This document shows, piece after piece, positions 23,545-32,629 of a stretch of DNA of 45,602 nt. How positions within the stretch are numbered: the stretch's first letter is position 1; the number at the start of each line of letters is the position of its first letter. Below the pieces are notes generated by a model, which worked only from the letters and a program-made list of their open reading frames with translations, was not told the DNA's origin and searched no databases. The DNA is from Clostridia bacterium (lineage in GTDB: Bacteria; Bacillota; Clostridia; Oscillospirales; Acutalibacteraceae). A program made the translations under genes and the position numbers. Where the stretch lies: assembly GCA_017451425.1 (NCBI GenBank), contig JAFSPP010000037.1, positions 1 to 45,602 of the forward strand, read 5' to 3'.

Positions 23545-25983
23545 ATGGCAAAGAAAAATGAAAAACTGAGTGTGACTGAGCGGGATATACGCAGGATCAA
23601 AACCCGGATTATTCTGACCGCTGCGTTTTTCCTGGCTCTTTCCACTGTGCTTGCAGGCTTTGTATGTGTTGAAAATATGAAGGTCGTAGAAGACATGACC
23701 TTCAGGATTGTCAACTACGCGATTGTAACTTTCGGTTATTTCTTCATCGCCGCCCTGCTTGTCACCACCGCGGTCCATGTCTACGAAAAACAGATTTCGA
23801 AGATAATCGATATGGACAAGCTCACGAGCGGAATCAACTATGAGAAGTTCCTGCGTGAGGCACAGCTCGTGCTGGACAACAGGGACGGGGAGACGACCTA
23901 TGCCGTCTTCTACGGGGACATCCAGAATTTCAAATACATAAACGACACATTCGGTTATGATGTCGGCGACGCCCTGCTCATGTCCATTTCGCAGAGAATC
24001 CGCGAAGAGGTCGGAAAGGTCGGAGGACTCTTTGCCCGTATTTCCGCAGACAACTACACTGCCATTCTGCCCTATAAAGATAAAAACGACTTTGTCGAGA
24101 CAATTTACTCAATAATCGATGATATCTGTTGGTTTGACGAAATCCAGAAAGCCCACTACAGGCCGGAGGTCTATGTCGGCATATACTGCACGGGCGACGA
24201 CCCCGCCAGCAGCGGACTTAAAATCACCGAGATGATAGACCGCGCGAACATGGCGCAGAAGTCCGTAAAGGGCAGCTCCGAGTATCACATAGCCTTCTAC
24301 ACGGAGGAGATACGTGAGCGCGTCATCGCCGAGAAGGAGCTCGAGCGCCACATGGAGAGCGCTCTCGCAAACGGCGAGTTCAAGGCGTACTTCCAGCCCA
24401 AGTACCAGGTCTCCACGGGCGAGATAATCGGCGCTGAGGCGCTCGTCCGCTGGGATAGCCCCCAGACCGGATTCATGTCGCCGGGCAAGTTCATTCCGCT
24501 CTTTGAGCAGAACGGATTCATCATAAACCTCGACCAATACATCTTTGAAACCGTATGTAAGAATATCAGGGAGTGGCTTGATCAGGGTATTAAGGTGGTT
24601 CCCGTCTCGGTCAACGTCTCGAGACTTCAGTTCTACCGCATAGACTTCGTCAAGCGCTATACCAAGATAAAAGAGAAATACGGAATCCCGGACGGACTCC
24701 TTGAGCTGGAGTTCACCGAGAGCATAGTCTTCGAGAATCTCGCCATCCTGCGCAAGATTGTACTTGACCTCAAGAAGTCCGGCTTCACCTGCTCGATAGA
24801 CGACTTCGGCTCCGGTTATTCCTCACTCAATATCCTGAAGAATCTTCCCATGGATACGCTGAAGCTCGACAAGCTGTTCTTCGATGACAGCGAGAACCTG
24901 ACCCGCGACAAGGCGCTTATCTCGAGCGTTATCAACATGTCGAGAGCCCTCGATATGAAGACCGTCGCCGAAGGTATTGAAAGCTGGGCGCAGGTGGCCT
25001 TCCTTAAGGAGATAGGCTGCGACATCATCCAGGGTTATGTCTACTCCGAACCCATACCGCACGCGCGCTTTACGCACCTGCTTCAGGGCAACCGCCGCAA
25101 GGAGATGCCGACGGACTTCCGCAAGGAACGAGGTGTCTCCGTCGCCGCTACCCCGGAAGACGGTCTCATGAAATACACGACCCTCGTCGGTATGATAGAG
25201 GGCATGCTGCTTGAGGTCGACTACGACACGGGTGAGTACGACTTCCTGAACGTCTCGGACGCGAAAGTCGGCAAGGGCTCGCCGCTCAAGGGCGAGAACT
25301 TCGACGAGGTCCTCATGATGATTGTACAGAAGTACGTTCATCCGGACGATGCGAAGAGCGTCCTCGACCGCTGCTCCACGGTGGCCGTCATGACGATGTT
25401 CTATCAGAAGACACCGAAGATAAGCACGGACCTGCGTATAAGAAGCCGCAACAGTGCCGATTACGAGTGGGCGAGGCTCACGGTCTCCAGACTCGATGAG
25501 GACGATGATCACAAGGACTTCCGCGCCCTGGTTTATCTTGAGACCTACGGCACCTCGCTGACCTCTTACAAACGCAATGAAGAGAATTTTGACGCGGTCC
25601 GTGAGATTATGCGAAACATCTGCTCGCTTATCTACGAGTTCAATCCGGAAGACGGTACTTTCAGACAGATAGTCTGCAACACGGATCTGCTCGGTGAGCA
25701 GCCGCTCTCGGGCGAGATCTCATGGCTCCATGAGTGCTATATCCCGAAAGTAGTTGTTCCCGAAGATGTCGCCTCAGTGCTTCAGTTTGCAAGCCTTGAG
25801 AACATAAAAAAGGGACTTGACGAAGGCGGCAAGAGATTCATCTCCACAAAGGCCGGACTCGTTTTCAACGGAAAGGTTTTCGGCTGCCGTATCTCGATAT
25901 CCAAGATGGACGTAAAGAAGGAGTCGAAAGACGGTTTTGGATATATCTGCCTTTTCAATCTCGAGAACACGGATCAGCAGTAA
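23545..25983 (+). CDS. membrane GGDEF(degenerate)-EAL c-di-GMP phosphodiesterase with C-terminal sensor region, 812 aa
   Basis: Two membrane helices near 22-42 and 56-78, with a short loop. A GGDEF domain follows at about 92-255, whose active-site motif has become SADNY (167-171), so cyclase activity is lost. The EAL domain at about 265-515 keeps its catalytic signatures: EAL (298-300), SVNVSR, EFTES, DDFGSGYSSL, KLDKLF, AEGIES and QGYVYSEP. Residues 515-812 look like PAS-type sensory sequence, similar in style to the end of the divergent 1319-aa protein, so the two are probably paralogues with different sensors. AAAGGGG precedes ATG 23545. It is expected to lower c-di-GMP. Confidence 0.92.
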   Translation: MAKKNEKLSVTERDIRRIKTRIILTAAFFLALSTVLAGFVCVENMKVVEDMTFRIVNYAIVTFGYFFIAALLVTTAVHVYEKQISKIIDMDKLTSGINYEKFLREAQLVLDNRDGETTYAVFYGDIQNFKYINDTFGYDVGDALLMSISQRIREEVGKVGGLFARISADNYTAILPYKDKNDFVETIYSIIDDICWFDEIQKAHYRPEVYVGIYCTGDDPASSGLKITEMIDRANMAQKSVKGSSEYHIAFYTEEIRERVIAEKELERHMESALANGEFKAYFQPKYQVSTGEIIGAEALVRWDSPQTGFMSPGKFIPLFEQNGFIINLDQYIFETVCKNIREWLDQGIKVVPVSVNVSRLQFYRIDFVKRYTKIKEKYGIPDGLLELEFTESIVFENLAILRKIVLDLKKSGFTCSIDDFGSGYSSLNILKNLPMDTLKLDKLFFDDSENLTRDKALISSVINMSRALDMKTVAEGIESWAQVAFLKEIGCDIIQGYVYSEPIPHARFTHLLQGNRRKEMPTDFRKERGVSVAATPEDGLMKYTTLVGMIEGMLLEVDYDTGEYDFLNVSDAKVGKGSPLKGENFDEVLMMIVQKYVHPDDAKSVLDRCSTVAVMTMFYQKTPKISTDLRIRSRNSADYEWARLTVSRLDEDDDHKDFRALVYLETYGTSLTSYKRNEENFDAVREIMRNICSLIYEFNPEDGTFRQIVCNTDLLGEQPLSGEISWLHECYIPKVVVPEDVASVLQFASLENIKKGLDEGGKRFISTKAGLVFNGKVFGCRISISKMDVKKESKDGFGYICLFNLENTDQQ

Positions 25984-25994
25984 CTGAATATAAC

Positions 25995-26032
25995 AAGAGC
26001 CCCGCTGAGGATTACCTCAGCGGGGCTCTTTT
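25995..26032. terminator. bidirectional terminator between convergent EAL gene and hppA
   Basis: AAGAGCCCCGCTGAGG pairs with CCTCAGCGGGGCTCTT with T-runs on both sides. Confidence 0.92.
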
Positions 26033-26050
26033 AATTGTTTTTTACGGGGA

Positions 26051-28063
26051 TCAGATAAGTCCGCCGACAGAAGCTATCAGAGCTGCGAAAACAGTTGAGA
26101 TTTCTGTCATTAGCTTGATGATGATGTTGTTTGACGGGCCTGATATGTCCTTGAACGGGTCACCGACTGTGTCGCCGACTACTGCAGCGTGGTGGGTGTC
26201 AGAACCCTTGCCGCCGTAGTTGCCGCTTTCGACATACTTCTTGGCGTTGTCCCAGGCACCGCCTGCGTTGGACATGAAGATAGCCATGAGTACACCGGAT
26301 ACGAGTGAGCCTGCAAGGAGACCGCCGAGAGCTTCGGGGCCGAGGATGAATCCTACTGCAAGAGGAGCGAGAACGGCGATGATGCCGGGTACGATCATCT
26401 CTTTAAGAGCAGCCTGTGTTGAGATAGCAACGCAGGTCTTGTAGTCGGGCTTTGCCTTGCCTTCAAGGATACCCGGGATCTCTTTGAACTGACGACGTAC
26501 TTCTTCGATCATCTTGTTGGCAGCTTTGCCGACAGAATCCATTGTGAATGCAGAGAAGAGGAACGGAAGCATACCGCCTATGAGGAGACCGATAACAACT
26601 GTAGCGTCGGTTACCTGGATGGATACGCCTGTAGCCTCTGTGTATGTTGAGAAGAGGGCGAGAGCAGTGAGGGCGGCTGAGCCGATGGCGAACCCCTTAC
26701 CTATGGCTGCTGTCGTGTTGCCAACTGAGTCGAGCTTGTCTGTGATCTCACGGACTGACTCATCGAGCTCGGCCATCTCCGCGATACCGCCGGCGTTGTC
26801 GGCGATGGGGCCGTATGCGTCAACAGCAACTGTGATACCTGTTGTTGAAAGCATACCTACGGCTGCAAGAGCGATACCGTAGAGGCCTGCGAAGTGGTTT
26901 GCAAGGAAGATGCCTATTGCAATAAGGAGAATCGGGATAGCTGTTGAAAGCATACCGACTGAAAGACCTGAGATGATTGTCGTTGCGGGACCTGTCTGGG
27001 ACTGCTCGGCAATCTTTTTGACTGATTTATAGGAATCAGAAGTATAGACCTCAGTAATTGTACCGATAAGGAGACCTACGATAAGACCTGCGATGATGGC
27101 GATGAAAGCACCGATGCCTTCGAAGCACATTGTGCAGAGAACATAGGCCGCGATAACGACGAGAGCTGAGGAAACCCACTGAGCTATTTTAAGAGCTGTG
27201 TGCGGGTTGGAACCGTCTTTGCCCTTTACGAAGAATGTGGAAATGATGGAAGCGACGATACCGAGAGCTGCAAGGAAGAGCGGGAAGAATACGCCTGCGC
27301 CGGGGATGAGTTCTTTGACAACAGCCGTGTCGGACTTCGCGAGGAGAGCACCGAGTGTAACGGCTGAAACGATAGAGCCGACATATGACTCATAGAGGTC
27401 AGCGCCCATGCCTGCAACGTCACCTACGTTGTCGCCTACGTTGTCGGCGATAACTGCGGGGTTTCTGGGATCGTCTTCGGGAATGTTGTTCTCAACCTTA
27501 CCTACAAGGTCAGCGCCTACGTCGGCAGCCTTGGTGTAGATACCGCCGCCTACACGGGCGAAAAGTGCGATTGAAGAAGCACCGAGTGAGAAACCGAAGA
27601 GGATGTTCGTGTCACCCTTGAAGATGATGTAGATGAGACCTACACCGAGGAGACCGAGACCTACAACGGACATACCCATGACGGCACCGCCTGAGAAGGC
27701 GATAGAGAGGGCCTTGTTCATGCCTCCCTCTTTAGCCGCGTTGGCTGTACGTACATTTGCCTGAGTCGCAACCGTCATGCCGAAGAAACCGGCGAGTACT
27801 GAGAAGAGGGCGCCTGCTGCGAAGCAAACAGCCATTTTCCAGTTGATGGCGATACAGATGACCGCGAAGAGAACGATTACGAATACGACGAGAATCTTGT
27901 ACTCAGCAGTAAGGAATGCGCGTGCACCCTCGTGAATGCTGGCAGAGATCTCTTTCATTCTTTCAGTTCCGGGAGCGGCTTTCTTTACTTTCATCGCAAG
28001 GAAGAGCGCGAAGCAGAGAGCAAGAACGCCTGCTACGGGAACGAGCCAAAGAAGGTTCTGCAT
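26051..28063 (-). CDS. hppA: membrane-bound K+-dependent pyrophosphatase (ion pump)
   Basis: 670 residues and about 16 membrane segments. The pyrophosphate-binding motifs are intact: [11 protein letters not shown], the [22 protein letters not shown] region, and the distal [15 protein letters not shown]. It hydrolyses PPi and pumps H+ or Na+ across the membrane. The motif [10 protein letters not shown] has Ala where K+-independent enzymes have Lys (GNTTKA), so it belongs to the K+-dependent group, many of which move Na+; the pumped ion is not settled by what I can see. It recovers energy from biosynthetic PPi in an anaerobe. Its promoter faces away from the dcw cluster. Confidence 0.95.
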   Translation of the reverse strand: MQNLLWLVPVAGVLALCFALFLAMKVKKAAPGTERMKEISASIHEGARAFLTAEYKILVVFVIVLFAVICIAINWKMAVCFAAGALFSVLAGFFGMTVATQANVRTANAAKEGGMNKALSIAFSGGAVMGMSVVGLGLLGVGLIYIIFKGDTNILFGFSLGASSIALFARVGGGIYTKAADVGADLVGKVENNIPEDDPRNPAVIADNVGDNVGDVAGMGADLYESYVGSIVSAVTLGALLAKSDTAVVKELIPGAGVFFPLFLAALGIVASIISTFFVKGKDGSNPHTALKIAQWVSSALVVIAAYVLCTMCFEGIGAFIAIIAGLIVGLLIGTITEVYTSDSYKSVKKIAEQSQTGPATTIISGLSVGMLSTAIPILLIAIGIFLANHFAGLYGIALAAVGMLSTTGITVAVDAYGPIADNAGGIAEMAELDESVREITDKLDSVGNTTAAIGKGFAIGSAALTALALFSTYTEATGVSIQVTDATVVIGLLIGGMLPFLFSAFTMDSVGKAANKMIEEVRRQFKEIPGILEGKAKPDYKTCVAISTQAALKEMIVPGIIAVLAPLAVGFILGPEALGGLLAGSLVSGVLMAIFMSNAGGAWDNAKKYVESGNYGGKGSDTHHAAVVGDTVGDPFKDISGPSNNIIIKLMTEISTVFAALIASVGGLI

Positions 28064-28112
28064 AACTTAAATCCCCCATTTAACAATGTAATTTATGTCT
28101 TTGACGCGTATT

Positions 28113-28141
28113 AGTCTAACATTACAAATTATAAAAATCAA
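28113..28141 (-). promoter_or_regulatory. hppA promoter
   Basis: On the minus strand TTGATT, a 17-base spacer and TAGACT, with TG one base before the -10. The 28064-28389 region also holds the mraZ promoter and operator. The middle part (about 28150-28285) shows only AT-rich sequence and an imperfect hairpin. Confidence 0.55.
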
Positions 28142-28292
28142 TGATTTTGAACTCATATTTTTGACATTATTATGACAATTCGGCAAAGGATACAAAAGGG
28201 TCTGAGCTGCACCCGTTTTATTTGTCGTTAAAGACAAGAACCGGCTTTTTCGTCAGAATTCAAAAAAAGTTCAAAAAAATATCAAAAAAACC

Positions 28293-28321
28293 TTGCAAAC
28301 ACGCCATTCATATAATATAAT
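28293..28321 (+). promoter_or_regulatory. mraZ / dcw cluster promoter
   Basis: TTGCAA (28293-28298), a 17-base spacer and TATAAT (28316-28321). It is the main promoter seen ahead of the whole cell-wall/division cluster. Confidence 0.85.
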
Positions 28322-28329
28322 TGTGTCAT

Positions 28330-28370
28330 AAAGTGGAGCGAATTTCCACCAAAATGGTTAAAAGTGGGGC
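28330..28370 (+). promoter_or_regulatory. MraZ-box direct repeats
   Basis: AAAGTGG at 28330, AAAATGG at 28351 and AAAGTGG at 28361, the last two exactly 10 bases apart, with AAAAAAGGGG at 28371 in the same register. They cover the transcription start and leader. MraZ is known to bind tandem TGGG/AAAGTGK-type repeats at its own promoter, so autoregulation is likely. Confidence 0.65.
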
Positions 28371-28389
28371 AAAAAAGGGGAACAATAAT

Positions 28390-28830
28390 ATGGATTTCCT
28401 TGGCGTATACAACCACACGTTGGATGCCAAAAATCGAATATTCATCCCTTCCAAGTACAGAGAGGACTTGGGAGAGACTTTTGTTGTATGTAAGGCCCCT
28501 GACGAGTGCCTTTACGTCTACTCCCAGGCGGAGTGGGAAAAGGTATCCGAACAGATAAAGAACCTCCGCCCGGATCCCGAGAAGAGGCAGACGGCTGAAG
28601 ACATCAACCGTTTCAAGAGAAGCTTCTTCGGCAAGGCCGACAAGGTCGACATGGACAAGCAGGGCCGTTTCACGATAAAGGCCGAGCTGCTCGAGTACGC
28701 ACACCTCACGAAGGACGTCGTAATCGCCGGAGCGGGAAACAAATTTGAAGTATGGGATGCCGAAGCGTTCGAGCGTGACAGCTACAAGACGAGAGATGCA
28801 TACGATCTCGACATTGAGGTTATCTTCTGA
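28390..28830 (+). CDS. mraZ: MraZ, transcriptional regulator of the dcw cluster
   Basis: 146 residues, the usual length, made of two SpoVT-AbrB-like repeats: GVYNHTLDAKNRIFIPSKYRE near the N-terminus and ADKVDMDKQGRFTIKAELLEYA in the middle. It forms a ring that binds direct repeats at the cluster promoter. ATG 28390 is chosen because AAGGGGAACA lies before it and because earlier in-frame codons would run through the MraZ boxes. Its stop overlaps the start of rsmH (TGATG). Confidence 0.95.
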   Translation: MDFLGVYNHTLDAKNRIFIPSKYREDLGETFVVCKAPDECLYVYSQAEWEKVSEQIKNLRPDPEKRQTAEDINRFKRSFFGKADKVDMDKQGRFTIKAELLEYAHLTKDVVIAGAGNKFEVWDAEAFERDSYKTRDAYDLDIEVIF

Positions 28831-29765
28831 TGAGCGAATCTTTTTCGCATATACCCGTGCTGTATGAGGAGACGATAGACTCCCTGCACGTTGTGCCCGA
28901 CGGAGTCTATGTCGACTGTACGGCGGGCGGCGGAGGACATTCCGCCGGCATACTTGAGCGCCTGGGCGACGGCGGCCGTTTAATCTGTATCGACCGCGAT
29001 CCCGACGCCGTCGCGGCTCTGACCGCGCGTTTCGGGTCCGACGCACGCGTAACAATTGTTCACGATAATTATTCAAATATAAAGAGAATCCTGGAGGACA
29101 ACGACATAGGAGGAGCGGACGGCATACTTGCCGACCTCGGAGTCAGTTCACACCAGCTCGACACCGCGGAACGCGGATTCTCGTTTCATAACGATGCGCC
29201 TCTCGACATGAGGATGAGCAGGGAAGGGCCTACGGCGGCAGATCTCTGCAACACGCTTCCGAAGGAGGAACTCGCGAGAATCATCCGCACTTACGGAGAA
29301 GAGAGATACGCAAACAGCATTGCGGAACGTATTGTAAAGGAAAGAGCCTTTACACCCATAGAAACTACATTGCAGCTTGCGAAAATAGTCTCGGAATCCA
29401 TGCCCGCGAAGGCGCGCAGAAACGGACATCCCGCGCGCAGGACATTTCAGGCTTTACGCATAGAAGTAAACGGTGAACTCGATTCACTGGCCGAATCGGC
29501 GGAGGACATGTTTGACTGTCTGAAGACCGGAGGCATACTTTCGATAATCACTTTCCACTCCCTGGAGGACAGGGCAATAAAGCAGGAGTTTGCGAAACTC
29601 TGCGAGGGCTGCACATGCCCGCCCGAGTTCCCTGTCTGTGTCTGCGGAAAGACACCGAGGGGAGAACTCCAGTTTAAGTTCAAGGCGGCTTCCGAGGACG
29701 AACTTGATGACAACCAGAGAGCGAGATCGGCCAAATTACGCTCGATTATTAAACTGAAAGATTAA
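28830..29765 (+). CDS. rsmH: 16S rRNA (cytosine1402-N4)-methyltransferase RsmH
   Basis: 311 residues. The SAM-binding motif is VDCTAGGGGHSAGIL near the N-terminus, and family signatures include ADLGVSSHQLD, RGFSFHNDAPLDMRM, RRTFQALRIEVNGEL and ITFHSLEDRAIKQEF. It methylates N4 of C1402 in the ribosomal decoding centre. It is always the gene after mraZ in this cluster and here overlaps it by one base. ftsL starts 33 bases later. Confidence 0.97.
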   Translation: MSESFSHIPVLYEETIDSLHVVPDGVYVDCTAGGGGHSAGILERLGDGGRLICIDRDPDAVAALTARFGSDARVTIVHDNYSNIKRILEDNDIGGADGILADLGVSSHQLDTAERGFSFHNDAPLDMRMSREGPTAADLCNTLPKEELARIIRTYGEERYANSIAERIVKERAFTPIETTLQLAKIVSESMPAKARRNGHPARRTFQALRIEVNGELDSLAESAEDMFDCLKTGGILSIITFHSLEDRAIKQEFAKLCEGCTCPPEFPVCVCGKTPRGELQFKFKAASEDELDDNQRARSAKLRSIIKLKD

Positions 29766-29798
29766 TTACATCATATAAAAGAGAGGAGGGCGGAATCA

Positions 29799-30299
29799 TT
29801 GGCTTACAACAGAACAGAAGCGGTTGATATGCGGCGCGCACAGCACGGTTCCGCTGCTCCGAAGAGAAAGCCTCAGTATCAGCCGAGGCGTGCGGCCCCG
29901 AAACCGTATGTCGTCGAGAAGTCGAAGAGGCAGCTCCGTATAGAGGAATTCCGCAACAGCAGGAAAGCGATGAAGATTCTCGCCGTATGCTCGATATTCT
30001 TCTTCTTTATAGCGCTGCAGATCTACAGTCAGGTCCAGGTGGACGAGCTCGACCGCGAGCTCGACTCGGTAAACGCCCAGATAGCGGTGGTTGAGAGTGA
30101 AAACACCCGTCTGAGCATGGAACTTGACTCGGCAATATCACTCGAAAAAGTTGATGACTACGCACAGAACGTGCTGGGAATGGTGAAGGTGGAGAATTAC
30201 CAGATCTCCTATATTGACATTTCCGGCGGTGATACCGTCACCCAGAGCGGAGGCAAGGTACAGAAGTCTCTCTGGGAGACCATAAAAATGTTCTTCTGA
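29799..30299 (+). CDS. ftsL: FtsL-like divisome protein (TTG start)
   Basis: 166 residues. No sequence signature is strong, as usual for FtsL, but position between rsmH and the PBP gene and topology fit: a basic N-terminal cytoplasmic part (about 1-50, many Arg/Lys/Pro), one membrane helix (about 58-76), and an outer coiled coil (VDELDRELDSVNAQIAVVES) ending with VENYQISYIDISGG. The TTG start at 29799 follows GAGGAGGG. It likely works with DivIB (42103) and DivIC to recruit septal peptidoglycan synthesis. Confidence 0.8.
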   Translation: MAYNRTEAVDMRRAQHGSAAPKRKPQYQPRRAAPKPYVVEKSKRQLRIEEFRNSRKAMKILAVCSIFFFFIALQIYSQVQVDELDRELDSVNAQIAVVESENTRLSMELDSAISLEKVDDYAQNVLGMVKVENYQISYIDISGGDTVTQSGGKVQKSLWETIKMFF

Positions 30300-30310
30300 G
30301 CGGAATTTAA

Positions 30311-30357
30311 ATGAGAGTTAGGGATGATATCCTTAACTCTCATAGTCGTATTTTTTT
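30311..30357 (+). terminator. hairpin and T-run between ftsL and pbp (partial terminator or processing site)
   Basis: ATGAGAGTTA (30311-30320) pairs with TAACTCTCAT (30334-30343), with GGAT/ATCC inside, and T7 follows at 30351. It lies within the cell-wall operon, 11 bases after the ftsL stop. It could attenuate transcription into pbp and the mur genes. Confidence 0.6.
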
Positions 30358-30391
30358 ATATATATTTAATTATTATAAGGGAGTTTTAACC

Positions 30392-32629
30392 GTGGCAAGA
30401 GAGCTTAAGAGCAAACTGAATAAGAGGGCTTTCACGGCTCTTCTCATAACCTGTATCCTCGGTTTCGGTATGGGTGCGTTCGGCCTTATCAACGTAGGTG
30501 TCGTAAACGGCGAGAAGTATAAATTGAAGGCTGAATCGCAGCAGCTCTCCGACACAAAGGTCTCTGCTCTCCGCGGAACCATCTACGATGCCAACATGAA
30601 TCCGCTCGCCCAGTCGGCGGATGCCTGGAAGATTTTCATCAACCCCTCGAAGATAAGCGACCAGGAGACAATGGAGACAATCGCTGAGGGACTCTCCGCC
30701 ATCCTGGACCTCGATTACGAGACAGTGCTTGAAAAGTGCAGCAGAAGCAAGTACGCCTATGTGCTCATAAAGTCACAGGTCGAGTACGAGGACAAGAACG
30801 CGGTAATCGAATTCCGCAACGCCCACAAGGGCTACAACCAGATAATCGGCACGGAAGATGACGTGAAGAGATACTATCCGTTCGGCAGTTTTGCCTCATC
30901 CGTTCTCGGCTTCACCGGTGACGGCGATGTAGGACGCTCCGGACTCGAATACTACTACGACGACATTCTGACCGGCACTGCCGGACGAATTATAACGGCA
31001 AAGAACGCGAAGCAGATAAGGATGTCCTCCGATTACTCGACATATTATGCCGCGGAGACGGGCCTTAACCTGCAACTTACAATTGACCAGGTAATCCAGT
31101 ACTACCTCGATACGGCCCTGGAGAACGCAGTGAAGCTCAACGACGCGACCTACGGTTACGGCATAGTCATGGACGTTGAGACGGGCGCTATCCTTGCGAT
31201 GAGCACGAAGCCCGACTTCGACTGCAACTCACCCTACGCCATAAACGAGGAGACGGAGACCAAGATAGACGAGGAACTCGCGGACGAGGAGGGCAATATT
31301 GACGAGAAGGCGAAGAGCGATGCAGTTGTCGCCGCCCGTTATGCCCAGTGGAGAAACAGGACAATCTGTGACTCCTACGAGCCCGGTTCGGTCTACAAGT
31401 GTATTACCGCCGCGGCGGGCATTGAAGAGGGCGTTGTAAAGCCCGAAGAGATGTTCAACTGCACGGGCAGCTATGAGGTTGCAGACCGCACATACCACTG
31501 CTCGCACAGGGCGGGCCACGGCGTTGAGGACTTCACCACGGCCATGATGAACTCCTGCAACCCGATCTTCATCCAGGTCGCACAGCGCCTGGGCAAGGCG
31601 ACATTCTACAAGTACTTCGAGGCCTTCGGCTTTGCCGAGGGAACCGACATTGACCTCCCCGCGGAGTTCGAGCCCGGCGCGGATGTCACATACCACTCAT
31701 TCAGCAGACTCACATCGGTTGCCATGGCCTCCGAGTCATTCGGACAGACATTCCAGGCGAGCCCCATTCAAATAATCAACGCGATAAACGCGATAGCGAA
31801 CGGCGGCAAGCTCATGCAGCCCTACATTGTCGGCTCAATGCTTGACGAGGACGGCAACAGGGTATATGAGCGCGAGCCGGTTGTAAAACGCCAGGTAATC
31901 TCACCCGAGACGGCGAACACCCTCAACATGATGATGGAGAAGGTCGTAAGCGCCGGTACGGCGAGAAACGCCTATGTGCCCGGTTACCGCGTAGCGGGTA
32001 AGACCGGTACTTCGCAGAAGCTGACACTCGGCGAGGAGATCTACGTCGCCTCGTTCTGCGGCTTCGCTCCGGCGGACAACCCGCGCGTCTCAGTGCTTAT
32101 CGCGATAGACGAGCCCAAGGCGGGCGCCTTCACCGGCGGTTCAGTCGCCGGCCCCGTCGCGGCTGAGGTTATAGAGAAGACCATGCAGTACTTAAACGTC
32201 GAACCGCAGTACACGGACGACGAGCTTGCAAGGCTCGAGGAGAGCGTGGTCAAGGTCACGGGCGATACGGTCGCTATGGCACAGAAGGAACTTCAGAGCA
32301 AGGGCTTCACCGTCAAGGTCATGGGCACGGGCGACAAGGTCGTCAAGCAGTTCCCGAGACCGGGACAGACACTTTCAAAGAACGGTGTTGTAGTTCTTTA
32401 CACGGAGGATATGGATCCCGCAATGGTAACGGTACCGAACCTCACCGGACTCTCGGTTGCTGAGGCGAACAACGTCGCCGTTGCATGCGGACTCAACATA
32501 AGGCGCACGGGCTACACGAAGGGTGACAACATAGCTTCGTACAGACAGAGCTCCGAGGCGGGAACGGACGTCCAGATGGGTACGGTTGTAACCGTTTACT
32601 TCAGAACTGAAATCAAAGAGGAAGACTGA
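30392..32629 (+). CDS. penicillin-binding protein, class B transpeptidase with two PASTA domains (FtsI/SpoVD-like)
   Basis: 745 residues from GTG 30392, preceded by AAGGGAG. The in-frame ATG at 30311 lies inside the hairpin and is rejected. One membrane helix (about 13-35) anchors it; a dimerisation region (LRGTIYDANMNPLAQS) follows; the transpeptidase has SVYK (333-336), SCN (388-390) and KTGT (537-540). Two PASTA repeats fill about 618-740. It crosslinks septal peptidoglycan together with FtsW. PASTA tails are typical of Firmicutes PBP2x/SpoVD. Whether it serves vegetative division or sporulation is not decided by sequence. Its stop overlaps murF by one base. Confidence 0.94.
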   Translation: MARELKSKLNKRAFTALLITCILGFGMGAFGLINVGVVNGEKYKLKAESQQLSDTKVSALRGTIYDANMNPLAQSADAWKIFINPSKISDQETMETIAEGLSAILDLDYETVLEKCSRSKYAYVLIKSQVEYEDKNAVIEFRNAHKGYNQIIGTEDDVKRYYPFGSFASSVLGFTGDGDVGRSGLEYYYDDILTGTAGRIITAKNAKQIRMSSDYSTYYAAETGLNLQLTIDQVIQYYLDTALENAVKLNDATYGYGIVMDVETGAILAMSTKPDFDCNSPYAINEETETKIDEELADEEGNIDEKAKSDAVVAARYAQWRNRTICDSYEPGSVYKCITAAAGIEEGVVKPEEMFNCTGSYEVADRTYHCSHRAGHGVEDFTTAMMNSCNPIFIQVAQRLGKATFYKYFEAFGFAEGTDIDLPAEFEPGADVTYHSFSRLTSVAMASESFGQTFQASPIQIINAINAIANGGKLMQPYIVGSMLDEDGNRVYEREPVVKRQVISPETANTLNMMMEKVVSAGTARNAYVPGYRVAGKTGTSQKLTLGEEIYVASFCGFAPADNPRVSVLIAIDEPKAGAFTGGSVAGPVAAEVIEKTMQYLNVEPQYTDDELARLEESVVKVTGDTVAMAQKELQSKGFTVKVMGTGDKVVKQFPRPGQTLSKNGVVVLYTEDMDPAMVTVPNLTGLSVAEANNVAVACGLNIRRTGYTKGDNIASYRQSSEAGTDVQMGTVVTVYFRTEIKEED

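Noticed and set aside
28217..28255. Terminator between hppA and mraZ
   Set aside because: A TTGTC/GACAA hairpin with a following CTTTTTC is present, but the outer pairing is imperfect and no plus-strand gene lies upstream to terminate.
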